Origin: JBMOGA01 sp049318625
GTDB taxonomy: Bacteria; Pseudomonadota; Alphaproteobacteria; Rhizobiales; Hyphomicrobiaceae
NCBI GenBank assembly: GCA_049318625.1
Contig: JBMOGA010000014.1
Coordinates: forward strand, 1 to 64,000
Direction: 5' to 3'
Length of the DNA: 64,000 bases
Position numbers and translations under genes: made by a program. Of this stretch, positions 9,257-15,750 are shown one piece after another. The stretch's first letter is position 1. The number at the start of each line of letters is the position of its first letter. The notes under the pieces were generated by a model, which did no database searches, had not been told where the DNA came from, and saw only the letters and a program-made list of their open reading frames with translations.

Positions 9257-9595
9257 ATGACCTACATCGTCACCGAAGCCTGCATCAAGTGCAAGTACAC
9301 GGATTGCGTGGAGGTCTGCCCGGTCGACTGCTTCTATGAAGGAGCGAACATGCTCGTCATCCACCCCGACGAGTGCATCGACTGTGGTGTCTGCGAGCCC
9401 GAGTGCCCCGCCGATGCGATCAAGCCGGATACCGAACCGGGGCTCGAAAAATGGCTGGAGTTGAACCGCGACTATTCGGAAAAGTGGCCGAACATCACGG
9501 CAAAGAAAGCCGCGCCCGGCGATGCCGACGCGTTCAAGGGCCAATCCGACAAGTACAAATTGTATTTTTCCCCCGATGCGGGCAGTGGGGACTGA
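9257..9595 (+). CDS. fdxA: Seven-iron ferredoxin FdxA
   Basis: 112 aa. Soluble electron carrier with one [3Fe-4S] and one [4Fe-4S] cluster: CIKCKYTDCVEVCPVDC near residues 9-25 and CIDCGVCEPECP near 39-50. The long C-terminal extension (LELNRDYSEKWPNITAKK) is typical of FdxA of Azotobacter type. ATG at 9257 is preceded 36 bp after the S4 stop by GAGAGACGG. It belongs to the helicase-S4-fdxA-carD block conserved in Rhizobiales. The redox partner is not shown by the context. Confidence 0.96.
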   Translation: MTYIVTEACIKCKYTDCVEVCPVDCFYEGANMLVIHPDECIDCGVCEPECPADAIKPDTEPGLEKWLELNRDYSEKWPNITAKKAAPGDADAFKGQSDKYKLYFSPDAGSGD

Positions 9596-10008
9596 ATTCG
9601 TCACCCGACGACAAGTTGATCAGTCGGTTGTAGGGCGCATTCCAGGGTGTCCTTAACGCAGTCGACACCGACGACCACGCGACCACTTCATTTTGCTGGA
9701 ATATTGTGTTAGATAAGTCCCTCAGTGGCGTAGCTGCAAACGGTGCGATCCGGCGCGGACCCTAATTCGGGTGGTGTCGAGGGACCCTGACACGATGTTG
9801 ATCCGTATCCTTGGACCGTCGGTTTCTCAGGGTCTGGAATACTCAGTTAAGCCAATCACATAGCGGGTTGGGGCGACGCCCGTGGCGGGCATCGCTCGAA
9901 CATCTGTTGCACGGTGACGACCAGAACGGGTCGGCATCGTGGGCTTGCGTCGGCGCCCAGTTCGCCGGTCGTGGGTGGTCCGGTCGAGTGGCGCGAGAGA
10001 GTGGAAAA
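9596..10008. other. 413-bp intergenic region upstream of carD
   Basis: No convincing gene. An open frame runs from 9811 into carD, but its first 66 codons have no recognisable character and a proper ATG with GTGGAAAA upstream occurs at 10009, so the region is probably leader and promoter DNA. It is locally AT-richer around 9690-9720. I could not place a promoter with confidence. Confidence 0.5.
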
Positions 10009-11175
10009 ATGGCCGAGAAGAAGAAAACGACTGCGAAGGTTGCAGGCGCCAAGGTGAAAGCCGCGCCGGTCGTGGAACGCCCCTCGCAGGGCAAGAAATC
10101 CGTTGAAACGGCCAAGAAGTCGACGAAGCCGGCGGTGACGCCGAAGGCTGCGAAGCCGGCCGCCAAGGCCGCTCCCGCCGCTGTCAACGGCAAGACCCAG
10201 TCCACGAAGAAACCTGCGGAGACCAAAACGGTGCTGAAGCCTGCGAAGCCGGCCTCGCCCGTGAAGTCTGCACCCGCCAAGCCCATGGCCTCTTCCAAGT
10301 CGTCCGAGAAGCCGGCTGCGGCAAAGGCGACGCCGGCCAAGCCGATCGTGGCCAAGCCTGTGGCGGCCAAGCCGGCGGCCGCCGCCGCCGAGACGATCAC
10401 GTCGCCGGCCAAGCCGGTCGCCAAACCGGCCGTTGCCCAGCACGCACCGCTGCCGAAGCCGGCGCAGGCCGTAACCGGGCACGCCGCACCGGTACGGACG
10501 ATGGCACAGGGCGTCGGCAAGCCCATGGCCATGAAGGGCGGCGCTCCGCTGTCGCCCAAGGACATCGCGCAGCGGGCCGCGGCCGCGGCAGCCGCCAAGA
10601 AGCCCGTCAGCTCGCGGCACGGCTTCAAGACCAACGAATACGTCGTCTACCCGGCCCATGGCGTCGGCCGGATCGTCGGCATCGAGGAGCAGGAAATCGC
10701 GGGCATGTCGCTCGAGCTGTTCGTCATCACGTTCGACAAGGACAAGCTGACCCTGCGCGTGCCGACCGGCAAGTTGCAGAGCGTCGGCATGCGCAAGCTC
10801 GCCGAGGAGCCTGTGGTCAAGAAGGCCATGGAGACTCTGAAAGGCCGCGCCCGCATCAAGCGGACGATGTGGAGCCGCCGCGCCCAGGAGTACGAAGCGA
10901 AGATCAACTCCGGGGATCTGGTCTCGATCGCCGAGGTCGTCCGCGACCTCTACCGCTCGGAAGCCCAGCCGGAGCAGTCCTACTCCGAGCGTCAGCTCTA
11001 CGAGGCGGCGCTGGATCGGATGGCCCGTGAAATCGCGGCCGTCGATCGGCTCGACGAGCGCGGCGCCGTACAGCGCATCACCGAGGTGCTGGCCCGCAGC
11101 GCCAAGGGTCGCCGTCTCGCCGCCGAAGGTGGCGATGCAGCCGAGGCCGAAGGCGCCGAGATCAAGGCCGCCTGA
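10009..11175 (+). CDS. CarD/CdnL-family RNA polymerase-binding regulator with long basic N-terminal tail
   Basis: 388 aa, about twice the usual ~170 aa of alphaproteobacterial CdnL. Residues about 200-388 are the CarD/CdnL module: FKTNEYVVYPAHGVGRIVGI, then LFVITFDKDKLTLRVPTGKL and the helical DNA-contacting half with AKGRRLAAEG near the end. CdnL binds the RNA polymerase beta subunit and stabilises open complexes, notably at rRNA promoters. Residues 1-200 are almost only Lys, Ala, Pro, Val, Ser and Thr in AKP-type repeats, resembling histone H1-like tails. The start ATG 10009 is chosen over the in-frame codon at 9811. A strong terminator follows at 11201. Confidence 0.92.
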   Translation: MAEKKKTTAKVAGAKVKAAPVVERPSQGKKSVETAKKSTKPAVTPKAAKPAAKAAPAAVNGKTQSTKKPAETKTVLKPAKPASPVKSAPAKPMASSKSSEKPAAAKATPAKPIVAKPVAAKPAAAAAETITSPAKPVAKPAVAQHAPLPKPAQAVTGHAAPVRTMAQGVGKPMAMKGGAPLSPKDIAQRAAAAAAAKKPVSSRHGFKTNEYVVYPAHGVGRIVGIEEQEIAGMSLELFVITFDKDKLTLRVPTGKLQSVGMRKLAEEPVVKKAMETLKGRARIKRTMWSRRAQEYEAKINSGDLVSIAEVVRDLYRSEAQPEQSYSERQLYEAALDRMAREIAAVDRLDERGAVQRITEVLARSAKGRRLAAEGGDAAEAEGAEIKAA

Positions 11176-11200
11176 GCCGTCTGACGTTGCCCGAATAGCC

Positions 11201-11232
11201 GAGGCCCGCCTGTCACCATGCAGGCGGGCCTC
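11201..11232 (+). terminator. Terminator-like hairpin after carD
   Basis: A perfect 12-bp inverted repeat (GAGGCCCGCCTG / CAGGCGGGCCTC) with an 8-nt loop lies 26 bp after the carD stop. It is followed only by GTTGT, so the T-tract is weak. Being symmetric it may also serve the converging nuclease-like gene, whose stop is at 11258. Confidence 0.7.
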
Positions 11233-11257
11233 GTTGTATCGAGAGCCCGCAAGGCGT

Positions 11258-12070
11258 TCATGGCGTGGGCGCCATCACGCGCAGATCCTCGGCTTGGCGC
11301 AGGACGATCAGCGGCCCGTTGCGACGCTCGATCCAGCCGCGTGCCTCGACCAACTGGCCAGCGAGCTCCTTGGGCCGGATACCCCGCGCTTCCAGCCGCC
11401 GCCGCACGGCGCCGCCGATCGCAACGGTGAAGTCCTCCCGCCAGTCGGACCCGAAGTTCAAATAGATCTGGCCTCGCACGTCGCTGACGTGCGCGATCCG
11501 TCCCCGAACGATCTGGAAGGTGTCGCGCCGCTGCAGGATGTTCCGCGTCCGCAGTGCGTCGAGCGGCTGATAAGCGGCATGGCGCCACAGACCGAGCCCG
11601 GCCGTGCGTGCGCTAGCCTCGAGTTCGAGCAAGGTCTCGGCGCAACCGTCGCCGTCGAGCGGCGTGTGAGCGCGGACGACGCCGGCCTCCACCAGCGCGC
11701 CCTGCACCCAGACCGGTGCGGCGCCGTCGACGATGTGCAGATGCGCCGGCAGCCGGCCGTGCCGATCGCGGCTGCGCGGCCCGGCCACGGCCAGTGAGCG
11801 GCCCGCGGTCAGGCGTTCGAGCGCCGCGCGTGCTTCCTGCTCCGGCAGCCAAAGGCCCGGATCGGCGTTGCCGTCCTCGGCCCGCGGCGCGAGAACGCCG
11901 AGCAGCACGACGGTCGTTCCGTCGTCCAGCACGACCGCCTGACCGTCGATGACGCGCGCCACGGCATGCAACGATCCGGACGCCGCCGGGCAGTTCGCGT
12001 GCGCTGCCGAAATCGGTGCGGACGCGAGCAGCGCGAGAAACAGCAGTTGAGAGACGATGCGGCCGGCCAT
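11258..12070 (-). CDS. Exported thermonuclease-family (SNase-like) protein
   Basis: 270 aa from the ATG at 12070, which gives a clean Sec signal peptide (MAGRIVSQLLFLALLASAPISAAHA); a longer frame upstream lacks signal character. The mature protein shows the SNase-like fold pattern: VARVIDGQAVVLDDGTTVVLLGV, then an Ala/Leu-rich helix, DRHGRLPAHLHI and QGALVEAGVVRAH. The catalytic arginines of staphylococcal nuclease are not obviously all present, so enzyme activity is uncertain. The C-terminal third (RNILQRRDTFQIVRGRI) is an extra domain seen in several alphaproteobacterial homologues. Ends facing carD. Confidence 0.75.
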   Translation of the reverse strand: MAGRIVSQLLFLALLASAPISAAHANCPAASGSLHAVARVIDGQAVVLDDGTTVVLLGVLAPRAEDGNADPGLWLPEQEARAALERLTAGRSLAVAGPRSRDRHGRLPAHLHIVDGAAPVWVQGALVEAGVVRAHTPLDGDGCAETLLELEASARTAGLGLWRHAAYQPLDALRTRNILQRRDTFQIVRGRIAHVSDVRGQIYLNFGSDWREDFTVAIGGAVRRRLEARGIRPKELAGQLVEARGWIERRNGPLIVLRQAEDLRVMAPTP

Positions 12071-12169
12071 GCGTGACGATCCGTGGTCGCCCCACCATGC
12101 CCCGCCGCCGGGCGCCGAACCAGCCCGGCTGTGCATCGGCCGTGGATTATGGTACCCGAACGGCGGCAA

Positions 12170-12246
12170 GACCCCGTAGCTCAGCAGGATAGAGCATCAG
12201 ATTCCTAATCTGAGGGTCGGAGGTTCGAATCCTCTCGGGGTCGCCA
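12170..12246 (+). tRNA. tRNA-Arg (anticodon CCU)
   Basis: 77-nt cloverleaf: acceptor GACCCCG/CGGGGTC, D arm GCTC...GAGC, anticodon stem TCAGA/TCTGA around loop TTCCTAA (anticodon CCT), T arm GGAGG-TTCGAAT-CCTCT, discriminator G and encoded CCA. It reads the rare codon AGG. Such genes are frequent integration sites for mobile elements, but no integrase or attachment-site duplicate is visible next to it. Confidence 0.97.
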
Positions 12247-12303
12247 GTCTCGAAGTGTCAAGCCCGGTCAAAAGCCACCGGTCGGCCTATCAGACCGCGC
12301 CGT

Positions 12304-12516
12304 CTAACCCCGGGCACGTGCCCGTGGCTTGGTCGCGGGGGATGCGCCGGCAGCCGCCGCCTGGGCCACACCGATCTTGGCGATCACCTGACCGATGCGC
12401 TCGAGATCGGCCGGTGTCAGGATTTCGTCCCCGACCTTGACCCGCAGCGCCTTCGCTTCGGTCGAATAGGACACTGTGCACAGCGTCGCCAGCTCCGTCA
12501 CGAACGTCTCACTCAC
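12304..12516 (-). CDS. Small protein of unknown function
   Basis: 70 aa: MSETFVTELATLCTVSYSTE, then KALRVKVGDEILTPADLERI and an Ala/Arg-rich basic end. No family recognised. The coding case rests on a compact N-terminus, an ATG close behind a perfect 14-bp palindrome (12533-12546) and AT-rich promoter-like DNA, and lack of any competing frame. It lies alone between tRNA-Arg and the flagellin gene. The basic tail could bind nucleic acid, but this is a guess. Confidence 0.5.
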   Translation of the reverse strand: MSETFVTELATLCTVSYSTEAKALRVKVGDEILTPADLERIGQVIAKIGVAQAAAAGASPATKPRARARG

Positions 12517-12884
12517 GGCGCGCTCCCAAACGTCTAGAATTCTAGAGTCGTCATATCAGCCCGATCAAATGTTCGTGACAAATGAACTTGTCGAACATCA
12601 GTTGTTCCAGACCCGCCTGAACCTAGTTCGGACGTTCACGAACGAAAGAATGCCGGGAACACCTGAGCCTTGACCCCACCCAAATGGAGCGCCGCGGCGT
12701 TTTGGGCGCCGCGCACCGCCAGCAGGCCCTGCAATGCGACCCTCGGCTGGGTGGAAGCCGAGGGCCGCGGCAGGACCGGCAGCCCCAGGGGAGGAGGTCG
12801 CCGGTCGCTGAGACATGGGTGCGGGAGGCGCGTCCGGCAATAGGCACCTCGGACCGCCCGCCAGCGGCAACACCAAATGCGAAA
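12517..12884. other. Intergenic region with a 14-bp palindrome (12533-12546) and an 11-bp imperfect dyad (12569-12598)
   Basis: This 368-bp stretch is AT-richer than its surroundings at 12530-12650. It holds the perfect palindrome TCTAGAATTCTAGA, centred 23 bp upstream of the small-gene ATG, and the dyad ATGTTC-GT-GACAA / TTGTC-GAACAT. Both look like regulator binding sites or RNA hairpins. The remainder (12690-12880) is GC-rich with no convincing reading frame. Confidence 0.5.
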
Positions 12885-12910
12885 AGGCCGCCCCCGGAGA
12901 GGGGCGGCCT
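12885..12910 (-). terminator. Rho-independent terminator of the flagellin gene
   Basis: Read on the minus strand: AGGCCGCCCC, loop TCTCCG, GGGGCGGCCT, then TTTTCGC. The 10-bp perfect stem with a T-tract starts 49 bp after the flagellin stop. Confidence 0.85.
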
Positions 12911-12958
12911 CGTTCAACTCGCGTATCCACCCAGCTGCGATGAGCCGGAGCGCGTGCG

Positions 12959-14014
12959 TTAACGGAACAGCGACAGCGTGTTCTGCGCCGACGAGTTCGC
13001 GATGCTGAGGGCCTGGATGCCGAGCTGCTGCTGAACCTGCAGAGCCTGCAACCGGGTCGACTCTTCGTTCATGTCGGCATCGACGAGCGAGGCGACGCCG
13101 CGATCGATCGAGTCGATCAAGGTCTTCACGAACTCGGCCTGCATCTTCACGCGGCTCTTCGCGGCGCCCATGTTGGTGGCCGCCGTCGTCATCTCGGTGA
13201 TGGCTTGGTCAGCCGCCGAAATCACGTCGTCGATCGTGTAGGCCGCCGTGCCGTCGGCGACGTCGTTGAGGTCGAACTCATCGACGGCATTCGCTGCGCC
13301 AGCCGGCGTGAGCGCCGTCGGATCGACGGACCAGTTGGCGATCACGATGGTGCCGGTGTCATCGACGGTGCCGATCAGATCGGCCGAAGCCGCCGTCGCC
13401 GCGTCGAGACGCGCCGAGCCGAGGATGCCGAGTGCGCCAGCCGTCGCGGCGCCACCGTTGACCGAACCGGCGCCGTCCGTGTTCGAGTCGAACAGGTACG
13501 ACACCGAAACGTCGATGGTAAGGGTGCCGACGGCAACGCCGGTCGACGAGCGGGTGAACGACGCGACGATCTGCTCGCTCGCATTGTACTCGGTGCCGCC
13601 GGTGTCGACCGCCAGCCAGTTCTCACCGCTGAACGAAGCCGACGAGGCCGTCGAACGCAGCTGATCCTGAAGGGCGTCGATTTCGGTCTGCACTTTGGCC
13701 ATGTCTACACCAGGCTGACGCGCCGCAACCAGCTTCGCCTTGATCTCGCTGGTGACGTCGATCGCCTTGTTGAGAGCGGTGTAGGTCGTGTCGAGCGTGG
13801 CAGCACCGAGCCCGAGGGCGTCGGAAACTGCGGAGAGGGCTTTGTTGTCGGAACGCATGGTCGTCGCCATGGACCAGTACGCGGCATTGTCCTCGGCGGT
13901 TGCAACACGGTAGCCGGTCGAGATCCGGCTCTGCGTCGTCAGCATGTCCCGATTGGTCATGTTGAGCGACTGCAGAGCAGTCATCGCGGCAAAGTTCGTC
14001 CTGATACTGTTCAT
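12959..14014 (-). CDS. Flagellin
   Basis: 351 aa. The N-terminal D0/D1 region (MNSIRTNFAAMTALQSLNMT, then QSRISTGYRVATAEDNAAYW) and the C-terminal D1/D0 region (SRVKMQAEFVKTLIDSID ... QQQLGIQALSIANSSAQNTL, ending SLFR) are those of polar-flagellum filament proteins of Rhizobiales. The central exposed part is short and Ala/Thr/Asp-rich. ATG 14014 is fixed by the family start. The gene stands alone, away from flagellar assembly genes, with its own leader and terminator. No clear Shine-Dalgarno precedes it; instead a small hairpin does (14023-14036). Confidence 0.96.
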   Translation of the reverse strand: MNSIRTNFAAMTALQSLNMTNRDMLTTQSRISTGYRVATAEDNAAYWSMATTMRSDNKALSAVSDALGLGAATLDTTYTALNKAIDVTSEIKAKLVAARQPGVDMAKVQTEIDALQDQLRSTASSASFSGENWLAVDTGGTEYNASEQIVASFTRSSTGVAVGTLTIDVSVSYLFDSNTDGAGSVNGGAATAGALGILGSARLDAATAASADLIGTVDDTGTIVIANWSVDPTALTPAGAANAVDEFDLNDVADGTAAYTIDDVISAADQAITEMTTAATNMGAAKSRVKMQAEFVKTLIDSIDRGVASLVDADMNEESTRLQALQVQQQLGIQALSIANSSAQNTLSLFR

Positions 14015-14022
14015 CGATGTAT

Positions 14023-14036
14023 CCAAACCGATTTGG
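14023..14036 (-). promoter_or_regulatory. Hairpin in the flagellin mRNA leader beside the start codon
   Basis: CCAAA-TCGG-TTTGG on the minus strand forms a 5-bp stem ending 8 nt before the flagellin ATG, where a ribosome binding site would normally be. Alphaproteobacterial flagellin mRNAs are controlled through the leader by FlaF/FlbT; a role for this hairpin is inferred. Confidence 0.4.
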
Positions 14037-14142
14037 TTTTTCGGGGAAGGCGCAAAGCCATACCGGACCGACCGGTTCGTCAGGACGGCATCATGCCTTT
14101 GGTGAGCCGCAACGAGACCCAACCTGACGTGTCCCGGCAGGA

Positions 14143-14170
14143 TTAGCGGCCAAGCATTGGCAAGCCGTTA
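14143..14170 (-). promoter_or_regulatory. Possible sigma-28 (FliA-type) promoter of flagellin
   Basis: On the minus strand TAAC-N16-GCCGCTAA lies about 130 bp upstream of the flagellin ATG. The -10 element differs at one base from the FliA consensus GCCGATAA and the -35 TAAC from TAAA; spacing is one longer than the usual 15. Confidence 0.35.
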
Positions 14171-14303
14171 AATCGCGACTCGAAGCGGGACATTTGTTTT
14201 GTCGCGATCACCCTCGAAGACCCGGAAAATGGGCCATCCCGCAGGACTTTTCGATACCGTCGCACGCATCGGAGTCCTTGATTTACAGCGTTCCGGAGCC
14301 GTC

Positions 14304-14319
14304 GTTAATTTCGTGTTAC
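14304..14319 (-). promoter_or_regulatory. Near-consensus CtrA box upstream of flagellin
   Basis: Minus strand GTAA-N7-TTAAC differs at one base from the CtrA consensus TTAA-N7-TTAAC. It is 290 bp upstream of the flagellin start, in the 374-bp gene-free stretch 14015-14388, which otherwise holds only the leader and promoter candidates listed. Confidence 0.3.
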
Positions 14320-14388
14320 CGCGTGCGCGGTGCCCGCACCGGCCCTCTTTCAAATTGCGAAAAATTCCTGCGCCCGGCCAGAGTGGGG

Positions 14389-15186
14389 TCAGGCGTCGCC
14401 ATGCTCGACGTCCGCCACCACCGCCGCATGATCGCTCGGCATCAGCCCAGATTTCGCGTCCGCCTCGGCCATGGCAACGGTGATCGCGCGCACGGTGAGC
14501 CGCCCTGCCGCAGCGACCGGATTGAATGCGACCACGTAGTCGATCGCCTTGCCCGGGTCTCGCGCGCCCACGAGCCCGCCGAGATAGGTTGCCGGCCTTG
14601 GCGCGCTCCCGCGCGGATCGTCGCCACAGCGCGAGTCATTATACAGCCAACGGACGAGATCGCTGCCCGGCTCCGCATTGAGATCGCCGCCGATGAGCGC
14701 CGGCACGGCAGCTTCGGGGCCTGAAGACAGCGCATCGAGCACGGCCGCAATCTGGTCCTGCCGCAGCACGTCACCCTCCTCAACCGCCAGATGCGTCAGG
14801 TGCAGGTTGACGATCCTGAGCAACCGCCCCGACACACCGACCGTTGCCACCAGCGCCTTGCGCTCGCCGTCGCGCGGCGATTGCGGGAGATCGTGCACCA
14901 CGGTCGCCACGATGGGGTGGCGCGAGAGAACCGCGAGGCCCGAGGTCGACAGCATCGGCGCGTCGCCGATGTGGCGAACCTTGAGCCGCGCCGGACAGTG
15001 GGCGCTCTCCATACCGAGCCGGGCCGCGATGACGCGCGTCGCATCGATCGCGCCGTCGGCACTTGCGAAACACTCCTGCAGGAGCACGATATCGGGCGCC
15101 AGTGAGGCCAGGCCCTCGGCGATCAGCGCCATCCGTGCGTGATACAGGCCTTCGTTTCGTCCGGTATTCAGGGAGACAACGCGCAT
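14389..15186 (-). CDS. Endonuclease/exonuclease/phosphatase (EEP) family hydrolase
   Basis: 265 aa, no signal peptide. It carries the family's ordered motifs: start RVVSLNTGRN with the metal-binding Asn, LLQECF with the metal Glu (about residue 38), NLHLTHL, GGDLNAEPG with the catalytic Asp/Asn, KAIDYVV and a final SDHAAVVADV with the catalytic His. These are Mg-dependent phosphodiesterases acting on DNA, lipids or nucleotides; the substrate cannot be told from sequence. A single gene, upstream of flagellin on the same strand but with a long gap, so probably unrelated. Confidence 0.87.
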   Translation of the reverse strand: MRVVSLNTGRNEGLYHARMALIAEGLASLAPDIVLLQECFASADGAIDATRVIAARLGMESAHCPARLKVRHIGDAPMLSTSGLAVLSRHPIVATVVHDLPQSPRDGERKALVATVGVSGRLLRIVNLHLTHLAVEEGDVLRQDQIAAVLDALSSGPEAAVPALIGGDLNAEPGSDLVRWLYNDSRCGDDPRGSAPRPATYLGGLVGARDPGKAIDYVVAFNPVAAAGRLTVRAITVAMAEADAKSGLMPSDHAAVVADVEHGDA

Positions 15187-15344
15187 CGTTCACTCGGCCC
15201 CTTCGTCACAACCGTCCTGTACCAAGTAACTGAGCGAGCCATCGGAAGCTGACCCGCCCGATTGGCCGGGAAATAGAACAACGAGGAGCCCACTATGACG
15301 CAAGATCCTGCGGCCGCGCTGGCCGACGAGGCGAGATCCGGGCC

Positions 15345-15743
15345 ATGATCGCGGCGTGGTCCAAAGCCCTGGAAGCCAAGGACGCTGCCGGCCTTGTTGC
15401 CGACTATGACCCCGAAACCGTGCTCTACGATGTCAAACCACCCCACAAGATCACCGGCCCGGCCGCGATCCGCAGCATGTGGGAGAACTGCCTGCCGCAC
15501 TTGCCCGACCGGTTCACCTCCGAGCATCGGGACCTGACGTTGACTGTCGGCCGCGACCTCGCCGTGATGCACGCCCTGCACGCCATTCACCCCGTCGGCA
15601 CCGATCATCCGGCCGCGGGCATGTGGATCCGCGTCTCTGCCTGCTATCGCAAGACCGCCGGCCGCTGGCGCGTGATGCACGAGCACGTCTCGGTCCCGTT
15701 CGATCCGACGACGGGGAAGGTCGTCGCGATCAGGGGGCCCTGA
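15345..15743 (+). CDS. SnoaL-like/NTF2-fold protein, probably frameshifted at its 5' end
   Basis: 132 aa from ATG 15345. The pattern MIAAWSKALEAKDAAGLVAD, then GPAAIRSMWENCLP, HALHAIHPVG and CYRKTAGRWRVMHEHVSVPF is typical of small cone-shaped SnoaL-like proteins (PhzA/steroid isomerase fold). A good ribosome site (GAGGAG) precedes a different ATG at 15295 that opens a 17-codon frame (MTQDPAAALADEARSGP) and stops at 15348, overlapping ATG 15345. Adding one base near 15330 would join them as ...ADEAEIRAMIAAW, which reads like the natural family N-terminus. Either a real frameshift, a sequencing error, or a coupled restart. Function unknown. Confidence 0.7.
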   Translation: MIAAWSKALEAKDAAGLVADYDPETVLYDVKPPHKITGPAAIRSMWENCLPHLPDRFTSEHRDLTLTVGRDLAVMHALHAIHPVGTDHPAAGMWIRVSACYRKTAGRWRVMHEHVSVPFDPTTGKVVAIRGP

Positions 15744-15750
15744 CGGCCCG

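Noticed and set aside
9811..10008. N-terminal extension of CarD to 9811
   Set aside because: The 66 extra residues have no family similarity, and ATG 10009 with a ribosome site gives a Lys-rich start like that of nucleoid proteins.
12170..12246. tRNA-Arg as an integration site of a mobile element
   Set aside because: No integrase, no direct repeat of the tRNA 3' end visible downstream, and core genes follow.
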